Shown in pieces: positions 15,576-23,033 of a stretch of 36,616 bases of DNA. The first letter of the stretch is position 1, and each line of letters starts with the position of its first letter. The stretch lies in the IMG/VR virus record IMGVR_UViG_3300041402_000582, positions 1-36,616 of that record. One strand, given 5' to 3'. The notes beneath the pieces were generated by a model. The model ran no database searches. It saw only the letters and a program-made list of their open reading frames with translations, and was not told the DNA's origin. Both the position numbers and the translations under genes were made by a program. Origin of the DNA: a virus.

Positions 15576-15809
15576 CTATCTCTTGCAGCCTATCTCCCAT
15601 ATAGACTCCGGTATCCTGGATGTCTCATCGTAAATGACAAGGCCTGGTATCTCGTAATAACCGTCTTTATGGGGCGCACCATTCATATCACTAAAGGGTG
15701 CCTCTGGCTCCGGCTCTGATGTACACGCCGCAGCCTTGCTAATTACTGGTATCGCTGCGATAGCGGCATACGCCTTGAGTCCTAATAATAAAAATTTACG
15801 TCTGTTCAT
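15576..15809 (-). CDS. Small exported protein with Tat-like signal and terminase-like segment
   Basis: The 77-residue product begins MNRRKFLLLGLKAYAAIA, a twin-arginine-like n-region and hydrophobic core, followed by SKAAAC, a possible lipobox or cleavage site. The C-terminal segment VIYDETSRIPESIWEI matches 11 of 16 residues of the Walker B region of this phage's own large terminase (IIYDEASIIPDSIWEV). The gene overlaps the PP-loop gene by ATGA. Its function is unknown; the mixture of an export signal and an ATPase-like scrap is odd and may mark a gene fusion or remnant. Confidence 0.6.
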   Translation of the reverse strand: MNRRKFLLLGLKAYAAIAAIPVISKAAACTSEPEPEAPFSDMNGAPHKDGYYEIPGLVIYDETSRIPESIWEIGCKR

Positions 15810-16549
15810 AATCCACATCCAAACGGTGAGCCGCAGCCCTCATCTTCAAGAGGATCAAGAAATCCTCCGCGTTTACGTCCGTGCTTTGCCCAAACCATCA
15901 CTCCATAAATACCTATAGCCCCGAATCGTTTTGGTCTAAACATTGGTTTGCCAATTTCAACTTCTAACTCATTAACCATCTCAATTTGGTCTTGAGTCAG
16001 CAGCATAAAATCACCTCGATTTGCATTGACACATGGAGAGCACTCCTGACTCCGATGAGATAGTAACTCCATACAAGTGCGCTTGACCAATTCATCCCTT
16101 TGTTCGTCGGTATGCTTAAATAATGGATGCCAAACAGTTCGTCCGCCGTGATACTCGCTACTTTCAACAAACTCTTTGGTGTCAGCTCTCGCTTTGCTTT
16201 CTGCACGCCTTTTGCCAATCAAAACAATCGCTTTATTATCAGGATCAACATCATCAATCCATTGAAGAAAAGGAATGCCCTTTAAGTGTCCAGTACAAAA
16301 CTGCTGCGCGTTTCCCGGCCATCCTTTTTTTATTCTGATTAGCTCAGCCATACCCATGCTTTCAACCCTAACTGTCTTGAATCCATACTCCTTTGCCAGT
16401 TTCTCGCCTTCTTTTATACGCTTTTCCCAGCAAGGCGCTGCCCAGCCAGTATCGCAATAAACAGTAGTTACATCTTCCAGGCCTTCTTCATGCGCATACT
16501 GAATCAATGCAATCGAGTCATTGCCGTAACTAGTGCTAATTACATTCAT
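15806..16549 (-). CDS. PAPS reductase-like PP-loop (adenine nucleotide alpha-hydrolase) protein
   Basis: The 247-residue protein has a PP-loop at residues 7-12 (SYGNDS), in the place of the SGGxDS loop that binds ATP pyrophosphate. It also has CTGHLKG, and a Cys cluster HRSQECSPCVNANRGDF as in phage members of the phosphoadenosine phosphosulfate reductase family. Such phage proteins may act in sulfur metabolism or in nucleic-acid thiolation, as DndC-type enzymes do. The exact substrate cannot be read from the sequence. It overlaps the upstream gene by ATGA. Confidence 0.8.
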   Translation of the reverse strand: MNVISTSYGNDSIALIQYAHEEGLEDVTTVYCDTGWAAPCWEKRIKEGEKLAKEYGFKTVRVESMGMAELIRIKKGWPGNAQQFCTGHLKGIPFLQWIDDVDPDNKAIVLIGKRRAESKARADTKEFVESSEYHGGRTVWHPLFKHTDEQRDELVKRTCMELLSHRSQECSPCVNANRGDFMLLTQDQIEMVNELEVEIGKPMFRPKRFGAIGIYGVMVWAKHGRKRGGFLDPLEDEGCGSPFGCGL

Positions 16550-16818
16550 ATCTGCTCATTTGTCTTGCCTGGCACAGGTTTAGTTGAGGTTAATTTTGCA
16601 TGGGCCTCACTAGCTTTATCAAGCCACATCCTTACCTGCATAAATAAACCGTCAGCGCCCCTTGTGTACCATTGAGAGCCTGAGTCCTGTGCGTGTCTTA
16701 CCTCAGCCAATGCCTGCGCCTGAACCTTAATAACATGATTTAGTTTGTCTATATGATCGCGCAACACCTCTTCATTGGTTCTTTCGTCCATATTGCATGT
16801 TTCAAAGCTGTCTGTCAT
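16546..16818 (-). CDS. Hypothetical helical protein
   Basis: The 90-residue charged protein has a predicted long helix in the first half (NEEVLRDHIDKLNHVIKVQA). A good ribosome-binding site (AGGGG, 7 nt from ATG) supports the start. It is coupled to the PP-loop gene through ATGA. No family is recognised; it could be a partner of the PP-loop protein, but only gene order suggests this. Confidence 0.65.
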   Translation of the reverse strand: MTDSFETCNMDERTNEEVLRDHIDKLNHVIKVQAQALAEVRHAQDSGSQWYTRGADGLFMQVRMWLDKASEAHAKLTSTKPVPGKTNEQI

Positions 16819-16829
16819 TTCAATACCCC

Positions 16830-17225
16830 TTACTTGTTTAACAATTCAGGGTTTTCATAGATATTACCAATTACTTCAAAATCCTTTAATCCTACTAAGT
16901 AGGGCAAAGACATGAATTGCTCGGCACTATTCACATAAAAAACAATGCAGTAGTCTTTTTCGCTATATTCTAATTTGAAAATATCTTGCGGGGTTTTAAT
17001 AATATCACCCTCGCAACTCTCAATGCCATTCTTATCCAAGAGCCCGGTGTATAGCAGTGGAAAAAATACATCCAGAGGGAAAATAACACTACACCTTGCT
17101 GAGTAACTGTCTACATTTATAAATCTGCCATCAGCCAACAGAGTCATTTGATCTGCCACCAACTCAGCACAAGAAAACATTTTATTTTGTTCCACGTGCC
17201 AACCTCTAACTTTGATTTTTCTCAT
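16830..17225 (-). CDS. YopX-like protein
   Basis: The 131-residue protein shows the YopX pattern: MRKIKVRGWHVEQNKMF at the start, LLYTGLLDKNGIESCEGDII in the middle and the typical ending FEVIGNIYENPELL. YopX-family proteins are common in phages and prophages of many bacteria; their biochemical role is unknown. The ATG at 17225 was chosen over the upstream TTG. Confidence 0.8.
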   Translation of the reverse strand: MRKIKVRGWHVEQNKMFSCAELVADQMTLLADGRFINVDSYSARCSVIFPLDVFFPLLYTGLLDKNGIESCEGDIIKTPQDIFKLEYSEKDYCIVFYVNSAEQFMSLPYLVGLKDFEVIGNIYENPELLNK

Positions 17226-17237
17226 TTTCAATAACCC

Positions 17238-17825
17238 TTACGCTACATTACCAAAAGTTAATATCTTTGCCTTCATGCTTAATTCACTTAACTCATTTCG
17301 TTTTCGCTGATCTCTCAGTATTTCTTTTGCTCTTGGTTGTTGAGCCTGTCTTATTTTTTCAAGTAATTCGGGTACGTCTTCCGGTATTACAATTAATTCT
17401 TCCGGTTGCTGATCTTCTTTTGTATGGGGATCAAAAGTAACCAATTCGCCATTAGGTCTAACTAATCCAACGGAAACCGATTCAATCGAATAAGCCATTT
17501 CCATCTGCACATGAAATCTGTTTCTAACTTCGCTACCCAAAACAATCACAGATTTACCACCAATAAGCCTAGACGGATCAAATGAACCCCTGTAATGCAG
17601 ATCCATTAATTCACCCTCATCAACCTCTCGACAGTACCCAACTGCTCCACAATGCGAGTTTTTAAACACAAGCTGACTCCTATAAGCATCGGCATGACGA
17701 ATCATTTGAAACACCCACCCACCTATCGACATCCTGCGAATATCAGACCTCATCCCCGCCCATTCAATTTCAATGGACGGGTGCAGTAAGTTTTCCAGAT
17801 TGTTATAGCTCTGCGCCAATCTCAT
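17238..17825 (-). CDS. Hypothetical protein, phage accessory
   Basis: The 195-residue protein has no motif I can name. Its N-terminal half is mixed (MRLAQSYNNLENLLHPS) and the C-terminal 50 residues are basic and helical (LLEKIRQAQQPRAKEILRD). It overlaps the coiled-coil gene upstream by 23 nt, so the two are probably coupled. Many gammaproteobacterial phages have unknown genes of this kind in the middle region. Confidence 0.65.
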   Translation of the reverse strand: MRLAQSYNNLENLLHPSIEIEWAGMRSDIRRMSIGGWVFQMIRHADAYRSQLVFKNSHCGAVGYCREVDEGELMDLHYRGSFDPSRLIGGKSVIVLGSEVRNRFHVQMEMAYSIESVSVGLVRPNGELVTFDPHTKEDQQPEELIVIPEDVPELLEKIRQAQQPRAKEILRDQRKRNELSELSMKAKILTFGNVA

Positions 17826-17991
17826 GCTCCAATTCTTCTAGTTCGCGTTCAAGATTAGCTAATATGATTTTTGCAGCATCAATCTGCTGTAATTTTGTCT
17901 TAAGCTGCCCACTCGCTTTTTTTATCTTTTCTTCACGAATGTCTTGCTCTGCTTTTTTACGTGCTGCTGCTACATCGAATTTCTCTACCAT
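17803..17991 (-). CDS. Small coiled-coil protein
   Basis: The 62-residue protein is nearly all charged helix with heptad spacing (KTKLQQIDAAKIILANLERE). Its ATG lies 2 nt after the stop of the -1 frame of the preceding gene, which helps to fix that gene's reading frame. It overlaps the downstream 195-residue gene. Confidence 0.65.
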   Translation of the reverse strand: MVEKFDVAAARKKAEQDIREEKIKKASGQLKTKLQQIDAAKIILANLERELEELEHEIGAEL

Positions 17992-17993
17992 GA

Positions 17994-18148
17994 TTATTTA
18001 CTCTCTCTGTTAATGTTGATTAAACGAAAGCGCCATGGAAACCAATGCTTTTTAGCCTTGATCCTGGCTTTCTCTTTTTTTACTGCTTCTTCAAACTGCT
18101 CAATGGCTATTTCCCACTTAGCTTGTTTTTTACGTCTTCAATATTCAT
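17994..18148 (-). CDS. Small phage protein requiring -1 frameshift at A AAA AAC
   Basis: The ATG at 18148 opens a frame that stops after 13 codons, but the -1 frame has no start of its own and is open up to a TAA placed 2 nt before the next gene's ATG. The zero frame reads GTA AAA AAC, so the seven bases at 18125-18131 form a canonical slippery heptamer. Slipping there joins MNIEDVKN to QAKWEIAIEQFEEAVKK and gives a 51-residue product. The -1 part, with a helical WEIAIEQFEEAV and aromatic HWFPWRF, looks like a small phage protein. A loss of one A in the run by mutation or sequencing error would look the same. Confidence 0.6.
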
Positions 18149-18149
18149 C

Positions 18150-18389
18150 TCAACCCTTATTAAAAAACGCCTTAAGTTTTGACTTAATGCCGGTGGATGC
18201 GGAGTGCTTTGCTGCCTGCTCGGTGAGCTCTTCAATCTCTGCCGGTGCAAGTACGTGCAATATCTTGGTTCTCTGCGCATTCACAACACTGACAAGCTTC
18301 ACGCCTGATTTACAACGCTTATCTTTCTTGTAGCCGACTGTTACCGGGAATGGCCTATGCTTACCCATTTTGGTTTTGAAGGTATTCAT
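18150..18389 (-). CDS. Small basic hypothetical protein
   Basis: The 79-residue Lys-rich protein (MNTFKTKMGKHRPFPVTVGY) has a good ribosome-binding site (AGGGG, 5 nt). No family is recognised; basic composition could mean nucleic-acid binding. It lies between the peptide deformylase gene and the frameshift gene and ends 1 nt before the latter's ATG. Confidence 0.6.
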   Translation of the reverse strand: MNTFKTKMGKHRPFPVTVGYKKDKRCKSGVKLVSVVNAQRTKILHVLAPAEIEELTEQAAKHSASTGIKSKLKAFFNKG

Positions 18390-18397
18390 CGTGGCCC

Positions 18398-18823
18398 CTA
18401 TATCAAAATACCGTCGAGATGATCTATTTCGTGTTGTATTAGCCTAGCTTCAAAGGATTTGAACAGCTCCTGCACCAGATCGCCTTCTTCGTTGATGTAC
18501 TGAATTCTAACTTTAAACCATCTTTTGACTCGCCTCGGCACCGTCATGGTTATTGGTACAGAAAAACACCCCTCATTACCAAGGGAAAACTTACCTTTAA
18601 AATCTAGTACTATTGGGTTCACCATAATGGTTCTCTGGCCCTGCACATGGACCAATATAATTCTTTTCTGGTGACCTACTTGTGGTGCCGCCAGCCCAGC
18701 GCAATTATGCAGTGTTGCCGCAGTGTCCTTCAGGTCCTGAATAACCTCAATATCATCGTAATAGGCCCTGTCGCATATAGCCCCTAAAACACCCCTATCT
18801 GTCACTATTGGCTTAACACTCAT
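18398..18823 (-). CDS. def: Peptide deformylase
   Basis: All three signature motifs are present: GLAAPQVG at residues 43-50, EGCFSVP with the metal-binding Cys at residue 86, and HEIDH at residues 131-135 with the two His ligands and catalytic Glu. At 141 residues it is shorter than bacterial enzymes (about 165-170), missing the C-terminal helix, as seen in phage deformylases. It would remove the formyl group from nascent proteins and may support high translation of phage proteins. The ribosome-binding site is GGGGA. Confidence 0.92.
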   Translation of the reverse strand: MSVKPIVTDRGVLGAICDRAYYDDIEVIQDLKDTAATLHNCAGLAAPQVGHQKRIILVHVQGQRTIMVNPIVLDFKGKFSLGNEGCFSVPITMTVPRRVKRWFKVRIQYINEEGDLVQELFKSFEARLIQHEIDHLDGILI

Positions 18824-18834
18824 AGCCGTCCCCG

Positions 18835-19194
18835 TTAGTTATTAAACACAATCATATCGACTGGAACACTCATAACCGATCCGTCTGGCATCTCGACAAT
18901 AGCGGTAGTGTAATTGCCCACCCCATCATCAAATCCTTCATAATTAACACCAAACCGATGAAATAACCCATTGCCAACGGATACTTTTTTGAGTGGTGGT
19001 GCCTTTAAGTCGGTGCTCTTTTTTTTGGCTCTCCGCCACTCATACACCACGACCTTTCTAATAGGCCCGGTATTATCGAACTCTCTGACGGTGTTGATCA
19101 CCAGCTGAATATGGTGCATTGAAACACAGTCAACGCCGTCGATATTTTCGTTATATTTGCTTTTTATTAATGCCCGTAAGTTGTCGTCGCTCAT
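18835..19194 (-). CDS. Hypothetical protein
   Basis: The start at 19194 (MSDDNLRALIKSKYNENIDG) has GGGAG 10 nt upstream and lies just after the stop of the preceding gene; longer starts overlap that gene. The 119-residue product has a mixed fold with a basic segment (VYEWRRAKKKSTDLK). No family is recognised. Confidence 0.6.
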   Translation of the reverse strand: MSDDNLRALIKSKYNENIDGVDCVSMHHIQLVINTVREFDNTGPIRKVVVYEWRRAKKKSTDLKAPPLKKVSVGNGLFHRFGVNYEGFDDGVGNYTTAIVEMPDGSVMSVPVDMIVFNN

Positions 19195-19195
19195 A

Positions 19196-19387
19196 TCAAT
19201 ACTTCTCCCATAAATCACTGAGTTTCTGTAGCTGGTTTTCTGATAAAAACCCAGCACCGTCTGTGTATTCTTTGATGCTTTTTATAAAACCCTTTTCCCA
19301 CTCAGAGAGATGAATGTTGTTCGATAGACGCTCAATAACAAATTTCTGAGTGTCCAGCGTATTATCAAATGAATATTTTTCAGTCAT
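19196..19387 (-). CDS. Small hypothetical protein
   Basis: The start at 19387 follows GGAG with 8 nt spacing and gives 63 residues (MTEKYSFDNTLDTQKFVIER). The frame is open further upstream to a TTG at 19525, but no ribosome-binding site supports that. The stretch 19388-19563 therefore appears to be non-coding; I see no clear signal in it. Confidence 0.6.
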   Translation of the reverse strand: MTEKYSFDNTLDTQKFVIERLSNNIHLSEWEKGFIKSIKEYTDGAGFLSENQLQKLSDLWEKY

Positions 19388-19563
19388 TTCAACTTCTCCA
19401 GTAATTGATATATGGAAAGACACTGTGAGCAGGAACTTGGGGCAGTCTTTTTTATCCACCATACTTTCATCGAAACATCCAGTGTACCCAACTAGATTGA
19501 AAGCCAGTGCCGCTCCATATACCAACTAATTAAATTTCTATTCTTTATGTGTTTAGGAGTGCA

Positions 19564-19779
19564 TCATGCACCAGTATATTCGCCATAATATAAATCATTC
19601 ATTAGCATTTCAGCTGCTTTTTCTGATGGCATGTCCAATACAAAAACCGGCTTATCTTCGCAAGTCGCTATATGTTCCCGTTCATCATACGAAGAAATCG
19701 CGCGGCACTCGATTCTAAGTCCGTGCTGCGTGTATTCTCTCTTCGGTGACCATTCTCTTTGCGGGACTACCTTTTCCAT
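19564..19779 (-). CDS. Small hypothetical protein
   Basis: This 71-residue protein (MEKVVPQREWSPKREYTQHG) is preceded by AGAGAAG and lies 26 nt after the 3' end of the tRNA-like element. No domain is recognised. The composition looks coding, with charged N-terminus and acidic middle. Confidence 0.6.
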   Translation of the reverse strand: MEKVVPQREWSPKREYTQHGLRIECRAISSYDEREHIATCEDKPVFVLDMPSEKAAEMLMNDLYYGEYTGA

Positions 19780-19805
19780 ACTGCTTCTCTTTGGTTGTTT
19801 AAAAT

Positions 19806-20030
19806 TGGTGGCCGGAGCAGGCCTCGAACCTGCGTTGGATTTATGTGGGCTTCACTTATTTCAGCTTCTTACCTTACGGCATGCACATTCCTCAATACCA
19901 TTCCACGATTACCTACCCAGTCGCGCAACAATTCCCGCTTCGCTTGCGGCTAATCGGTACTCAGCCCAAAGGCTAGCGCTCTTCTCTGGTTACTTCCTCG
20001 TGTAGCGTTTACCAATTTCGCCACCCGGCC
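19806..20030 (-). tRNA. tRNA-Leu-like element interrupted by an extra ~140 nt
   Basis: The 5' end has a seven-base acceptor strand GGCCGGG, then TG and a Leu-type D arm (GCGAAATTGGTAAACGC). The 3' end has a perfect T arm (GCAGG TTCGAGG CCTGC), the pairing acceptor strand TCCGGCC, discriminator A and encoded CCA. The ends are 225 nt apart instead of about 85-90. I could not find a normal anticodon arm between them. The 5-mer CGCTA occurs twice 29 nt apart at the start of the insert. It may hold an intron or an inserted element, or be a broken tRNA gene. Confidence 0.55.
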
Positions 20031-20043
20031 GTTGTTTTATGTA

Positions 20044-20361
20044 TCACTGAATAATTCCACCGCCCTCGTTATCAGTCGCAATAGCAACCTCTTGAGTGAT
20101 TATTGCTTCTGAGAGCCTCTGCAAAAGTACAGTGTTCTCAAGCTGCAGTGCGCCCGATAATGTGAGAAGCCCGACTCCATTAGCTGTTTGAGACATTCCG
20201 GTACCGGCCTCAGTCACCATCACAATAGTGAGATTCACAATCTTATTTTTTTGTGCCAGTTTCATCGCGCCGGCTATTGTGCCAGTGATGTCTGGGCCTG
20301 AAAGATAACCGTGATTATCTTCTGTTTCTCCGTTTTCGCCTTGCTGGTTTTCGTCACTCAT
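20044..20361 (-). CDS. Hypothetical 105-residue protein
   Basis: The ATG follows GAGG and overlaps the stop of the DUF3268 gene. The acidic, polar N-terminus (MSDENQQGENGETEDNHG) is followed by a regular, Thr/Gly/Ala-rich part (IVNLTIVMVTEAGTGMSQTA) that could be beta structure. No family is recognised. It ends 13 nt before the tRNA-like element. Confidence 0.6.
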   Translation of the reverse strand: MSDENQQGENGETEDNHGYLSGPDITGTIAGAMKLAQKNKIVNLTIVMVTEAGTGMSQTANGVGLLTLSGALQLENTVLLQRLSEAIITQEVAIATDNEGGGIIQ

Positions 20362-20749
20362 TGGTTTTTCCTCTGTTAATACAAATTTCTACTACTTTTT
20401 GACACACATCGACATCGAACATGCCGATATGACATTTTTTTACTTCTATACCAAGCCGATCGGCCAACCATTGATACCCGGCTTTCCTGGCTTTAGTTTT
20501 CGAACAACCTTCTTTGGCTTTTTTACGCAACCACAACGGATCAAAGGCCGCGTGTGCTTTATTCTTCCAGCCTCGAAGCTCTGCATTGGCTAATCTACCC
20601 AGAGGGGCATGCTGTTTGCTGTTTTTATGAGTGCCCACGTATGCGCCACAGCCACGACAGATCCAGATCATGCCATAACTGCGCGCATAGACCTCAGAGC
20701 TGTCAGTGAGCTCTGCGGGGATCTGACAGTAATGGCAATCAACTTTCAT
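20354..20749 (-). CDS. DUF3268-like zinc-finger protein
   Basis: The 131-residue product has CHYCQIPAEL at the N-terminus and WICRGCGAYVGTHK near residue 30, giving two CxxC pairs, followed by PLGRLANAELRGWKNKAHAA and FDPLW. This set is typical of the phage DUF3268 family. The function is unknown; the zinc finger suggests nucleic-acid binding. ATG 20749 has AGGGA upstream and overlaps the membrane-protein gene. Confidence 0.8.
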   Translation of the reverse strand: MKVDCHYCQIPAELTDSSEVYARSYGMIWICRGCGAYVGTHKNSKQHAPLGRLANAELRGWKNKAHAAFDPLWLRKKAKEGCSKTKARKAGYQWLADRLGIEVKKCHIGMFDVDVCQKVVEICINRGKTNE

Positions 20750-20987
20750 TCTTTCCCTGCATATTATGAATAACAACCTTAATCAGTTTGATTATATTTG
20801 CCTCGATTTTTTCTAATCGAATCATTTGACGCCTGGTGAGTATTGCGTCCATCTCTATTGATATCGAAACAAGAGAAGCGAAAATCGTTGTTGCCGGTCC
20901 GGTCTCCAGATAAATAAACACCAATACGATGATGTTTAAGATAATTCTAATACTTATTTTAATCATTAACAGGCTTGGCGATTTCAT
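20739..20987 (-). CDS. Small membrane protein
   Basis: The 82-residue protein has one or two hydrophobic segments in its first half (IRIILNIIVLVFIYLETG and TTIFASLVSI), then a charged helix. ATG 20987 follows GAGG by 8 nt. A membrane role (holin-like, spanin-like or exclusion) is possible; nothing specific is recognised. Confidence 0.55.
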   Translation of the reverse strand: MKSPSLLMIKISIRIILNIIVLVFIYLETGPATTIFASLVSISIEMDAILTRRQMIRLEKIEANIIKLIKVVIHNMQGKNES

Positions 20988-21013
20988 CACGTTATCCTCA
21001 CGTTGAGAGTTAG

Positions 21014-21349
21014 TTAAAAATTAAATTCAACACCAGCCGATATATTATGACCGACATATAGTGCCTGATTTACTGTAACAACCATGTACCAGCCATCACC
21101 TGCTTTTGAACCTATATAATTATTTAAAATAATAGCGGCTATAAAATAAGTATTAACAGATCCGCGGCTTGGGTATCTTCCCAGTATATTATTTGTTTCG
21201 TAAAATTCATCATTTTCTGAAATGTGCAAAGTCTGCGCCCAGTCAGCTACTAACAAAACATTAGATGCCGTTTGCCAGCCACTTGCGTGTAAGTTAATAG
21301 GTAGTAATAAAATAATAGTAATCACGAGCTTTATGACTGAACTATTCAC
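21014..21349 (-). CDS. Exported or membrane protein of a conserved phage type
   Basis: A GTG start at 21349 has GGAG 7 nt upstream. The first 22 residues are a signal peptide or membrane anchor (LVITIILLLPINLHASGW). The core ADWAQTLHISENDEFYETN followed by ILGRYPSRGSVNTYF is a pattern I recognise in proteins of prophages and phages of proteobacteria; its function is not known to me. It overlaps the upstream gene by 8 nt. Confidence 0.65.
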   Translation of the reverse strand: MNSSVIKLVITIILLLPINLHASGWQTASNVLLVADWAQTLHISENDEFYETNNILGRYPSRGSVNTYFIAAIILNNYIGSKAGDGWYMVVTVNQALYVGHNISAGVEFNF

Positions 21350-21674
21350 TGTCTATCTCCAATAATTTATACGCTATTTTCTGAAGACTTTCGTTGTGTG
21401 CTTTCAGATCTTCTTTGTCGCTGGGTCCTGCGTATTCTGACGGCCTAACACCAGCGTGCCATAACTCATCCATTAGGTTTTTTGCAGAGGTTTGGCTTAG
21501 TGATAAGAACGGCGCCCTTTGATAGGCCAGCTCATCAGATCCTTTTTTGACCGTCTTGATGACTACTGTCTCAATTAGGCACACCGTTTCTGGGTTGCTT
21601 TGATATCCATGAACCTCAAGGGCATTAGTAAACAGCCGCCTTTCGATATGGAATTCAAATGGCTTTTCATTCAT
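21342..21674 (-). CDS. Hypothetical 110-residue protein
   Basis: ATG 21674 (MNEKPFEFHIERRLFTNALE) overlaps the stop of the upstream gene by 8 nt and has GGAG upstream; an in-frame start at 21692 is less likely. The middle segment NLMDELWHAGVRPSEYAG resembles small phage proteins often found upstream of replication or lysis genes, but no function is known. Confidence 0.65.
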   Translation of the reverse strand: MNEKPFEFHIERRLFTNALEVHGYQSNPETVCLIETVVIKTVKKGSDELAYQRAPFLSLSQTSAKNLMDELWHAGVRPSEYAGPSDKEDLKAHNESLQKIAYKLLEIDSE

Positions 21675-22053
21675 GGTCTGCCACTCCATCATCGCTATTG
21701 GCTGTCTCTATTTTGCTTATCTTTTCAACCAGTGTTTGATTGGCTTTTTTGATAATGGCGTTGCGCTCGCCCTGTACACGAACCTCTCGCTGCAAGCTTT
21801 CAATCTCAATATGAATGGCATCGAAGTACGGCATGTAATTCTGGTAGACATCAGGATCGATACCGAGCTGGTTGGCCACCGCATCAATCTGCGTTTCCAC
21901 GCCGCGCATAACATCATGGTATCCAAGCAAGTGTTCAATCGAGTCTATCCAAGGACTGGTCCCTGCAAACTCATCAGCCATCTCGCGCAATAACGCGACC
22001 TTATCTGCATTAGCGTCTTCTGTTGATATTTCTATTGTTGTTTTATCATTCAT
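21667..22053 (-). CDS. Hypothetical coiled-coil protein
   Basis: The 128-residue acidic protein (start MNDKTTIEISTEDANADKV, after GGAAAAAGA) has a likely coiled coil in its last 60 residues (IEIESLQREVRVQGERNAI). No family is recognised. It lies downstream of the nucleotidyltransferase-like gene in a run of small accessory genes. Confidence 0.6.
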   Translation of the reverse strand: MNDKTTIEISTEDANADKVALLREMADEFAGTSPWIDSIEHLLGYHDVMRGVETQIDAVANQLGIDPDVYQNYMPYFDAIHIEIESLQREVRVQGERNAIIKKANQTLVEKISKIETANSDDGVADHE

Positions 22054-22088
22054 TTCTTTTTCCAAATACGCATCATCATGATCTTCGC

Positions 22089-23033
22089 CTAGTCAAATAT
22101 TCTGTCTATGACTTCACTCACATATGTACTATTAATTTTAGCCTCATCAACAGATTTCAATGCTTCGATCAGCTGGTACATGTACGCCATATCAACGCCA
22201 GTTAGCTGTTCACGAAGCACGCTGATGTCTTTCAGGTTGAGCTCTGATATCTGCCACATAATTTTCAATTGCTGTCCCGCTGTTATTCGCCAACCTCTTT
22301 CCAGAAATTTTTTCATTCTGAAAATACTAGCTATTGGATACAGGCTGCCCCGATAAATCAATGTACGGCTAAGCAATGCCTCCAGCGCCTCTGCTGGTAA
22401 TTGAAGCTTTAATTCCGCGTTATCCCAATAACACATTGCATGAATAAAATCATAGTTATCATGGATTTGTTCTGGCTCACCATAAAATCGAATAATGATC
22501 TGTATTTTATTTGATAATGTGATGGCGTTTTGAGACATGAAAACTGGACGATATGCTGGTCCTTTTTCGTTTGCTTCTTGTATTAATGACTCGGCAAACT
22601 CTACCGTTTTATCTTCGCTTTCACTTTCGAAATATCGATAATTATCCTGATCTTCCGCTGCCACTCCAGCAGACCTCATATAGATAGTTACGCGGTCTTC
22701 TGCTTCGCCCTTACAGTTCTCCAGTTTTTCTTCTCTTACTTCTGGAGCACAATCGCAGACATTCGACTTTTCTTTTTTTGTTTCGTTGAATTTTTTAACA
22801 TAATATTTAGCAACTGCCAGTGTTGTTTCTTTTGTCCGGAAATATATATCAAAGTCATTAATCTTTTCACCGAGCAGCATACTGGCGATGGACCCACCAG
22901 TAAGAATAACGTCGTTAGAGACTTTATCTCTTAATTCTTCGTCATCAATGGTATTTATCCATTCAGTTAATTTTTTTACTATTTCACGTTTGATGCCGCT
23001 TCGCTTCCGGCCATATTGAATATTAGGGTTCAT
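22089..23033 (-). CDS. Nucleotidyltransferase-fold phage protein
   Basis: Residues 43-66 (TGGSIASMLLGEKINDFDIY) have the GGS plus DxD signature of the polymerase-beta-like nucleotidyltransferase fold: GGS at 46-48 and D60, D62. The rest, with KIQIIIRFYGEPEQIHDNYD and TLIYRGSLYPIASIFRMKK, matches a conserved phage family of about 310 residues. The enzyme class (nucleotide transfer to RNA, protein or small molecule) is inferred from fold; the substrate is unknown. It overlaps the upstream gene by ATGA. Confidence 0.78.
   Translation of the reverse strand: MNPNIQYGRKRSGIKREIVKKLTEWINTIDDEELRDKVSNDVILTGGSIASMLLGEKINDFDIYFRTKETTLAVAKYYVKKFNETKKEKSNVCDCAPEVREEKLENCKGEAEDRVTIYMRSAGVAAEDQDNYRYFESESEDKTVEFAESLIQEANEKGPAYRPVFMSQNAITLSNKIQIIIRFYGEPEQIHDNYDFIHAMCYWDNAELKLQLPAEALEALLSRTLIYRGSLYPIASIFRMKKFLERGWRITAGQQLKIMWQISELNLKDISVLREQLTGVDMAYMYQLIEALKSVDEAKINSTYVSEVIDRIFD

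Noticed and set aside
19440-19525. tRNA-like stretch (GTTGGTATATGGAG, CTTTCAATC, GTTTCGATG) on the minus strand
   Set aside because: No D arm, no acceptor pairing and a poor T arm.
19906-20000. attC-like reading of the inside of the tRNA-like element (CAACAATTC and GGTTACTT)
   Set aside because: Inner boxes do not pair and the left core does not fit RYYYAAC.
19806-20030. tmRNA instead of interrupted tRNA
   Set aside because: The 5' end has a normal Leu-type D arm, the length is too short, and no tag peptide frame or conserved tmRNA start is seen.
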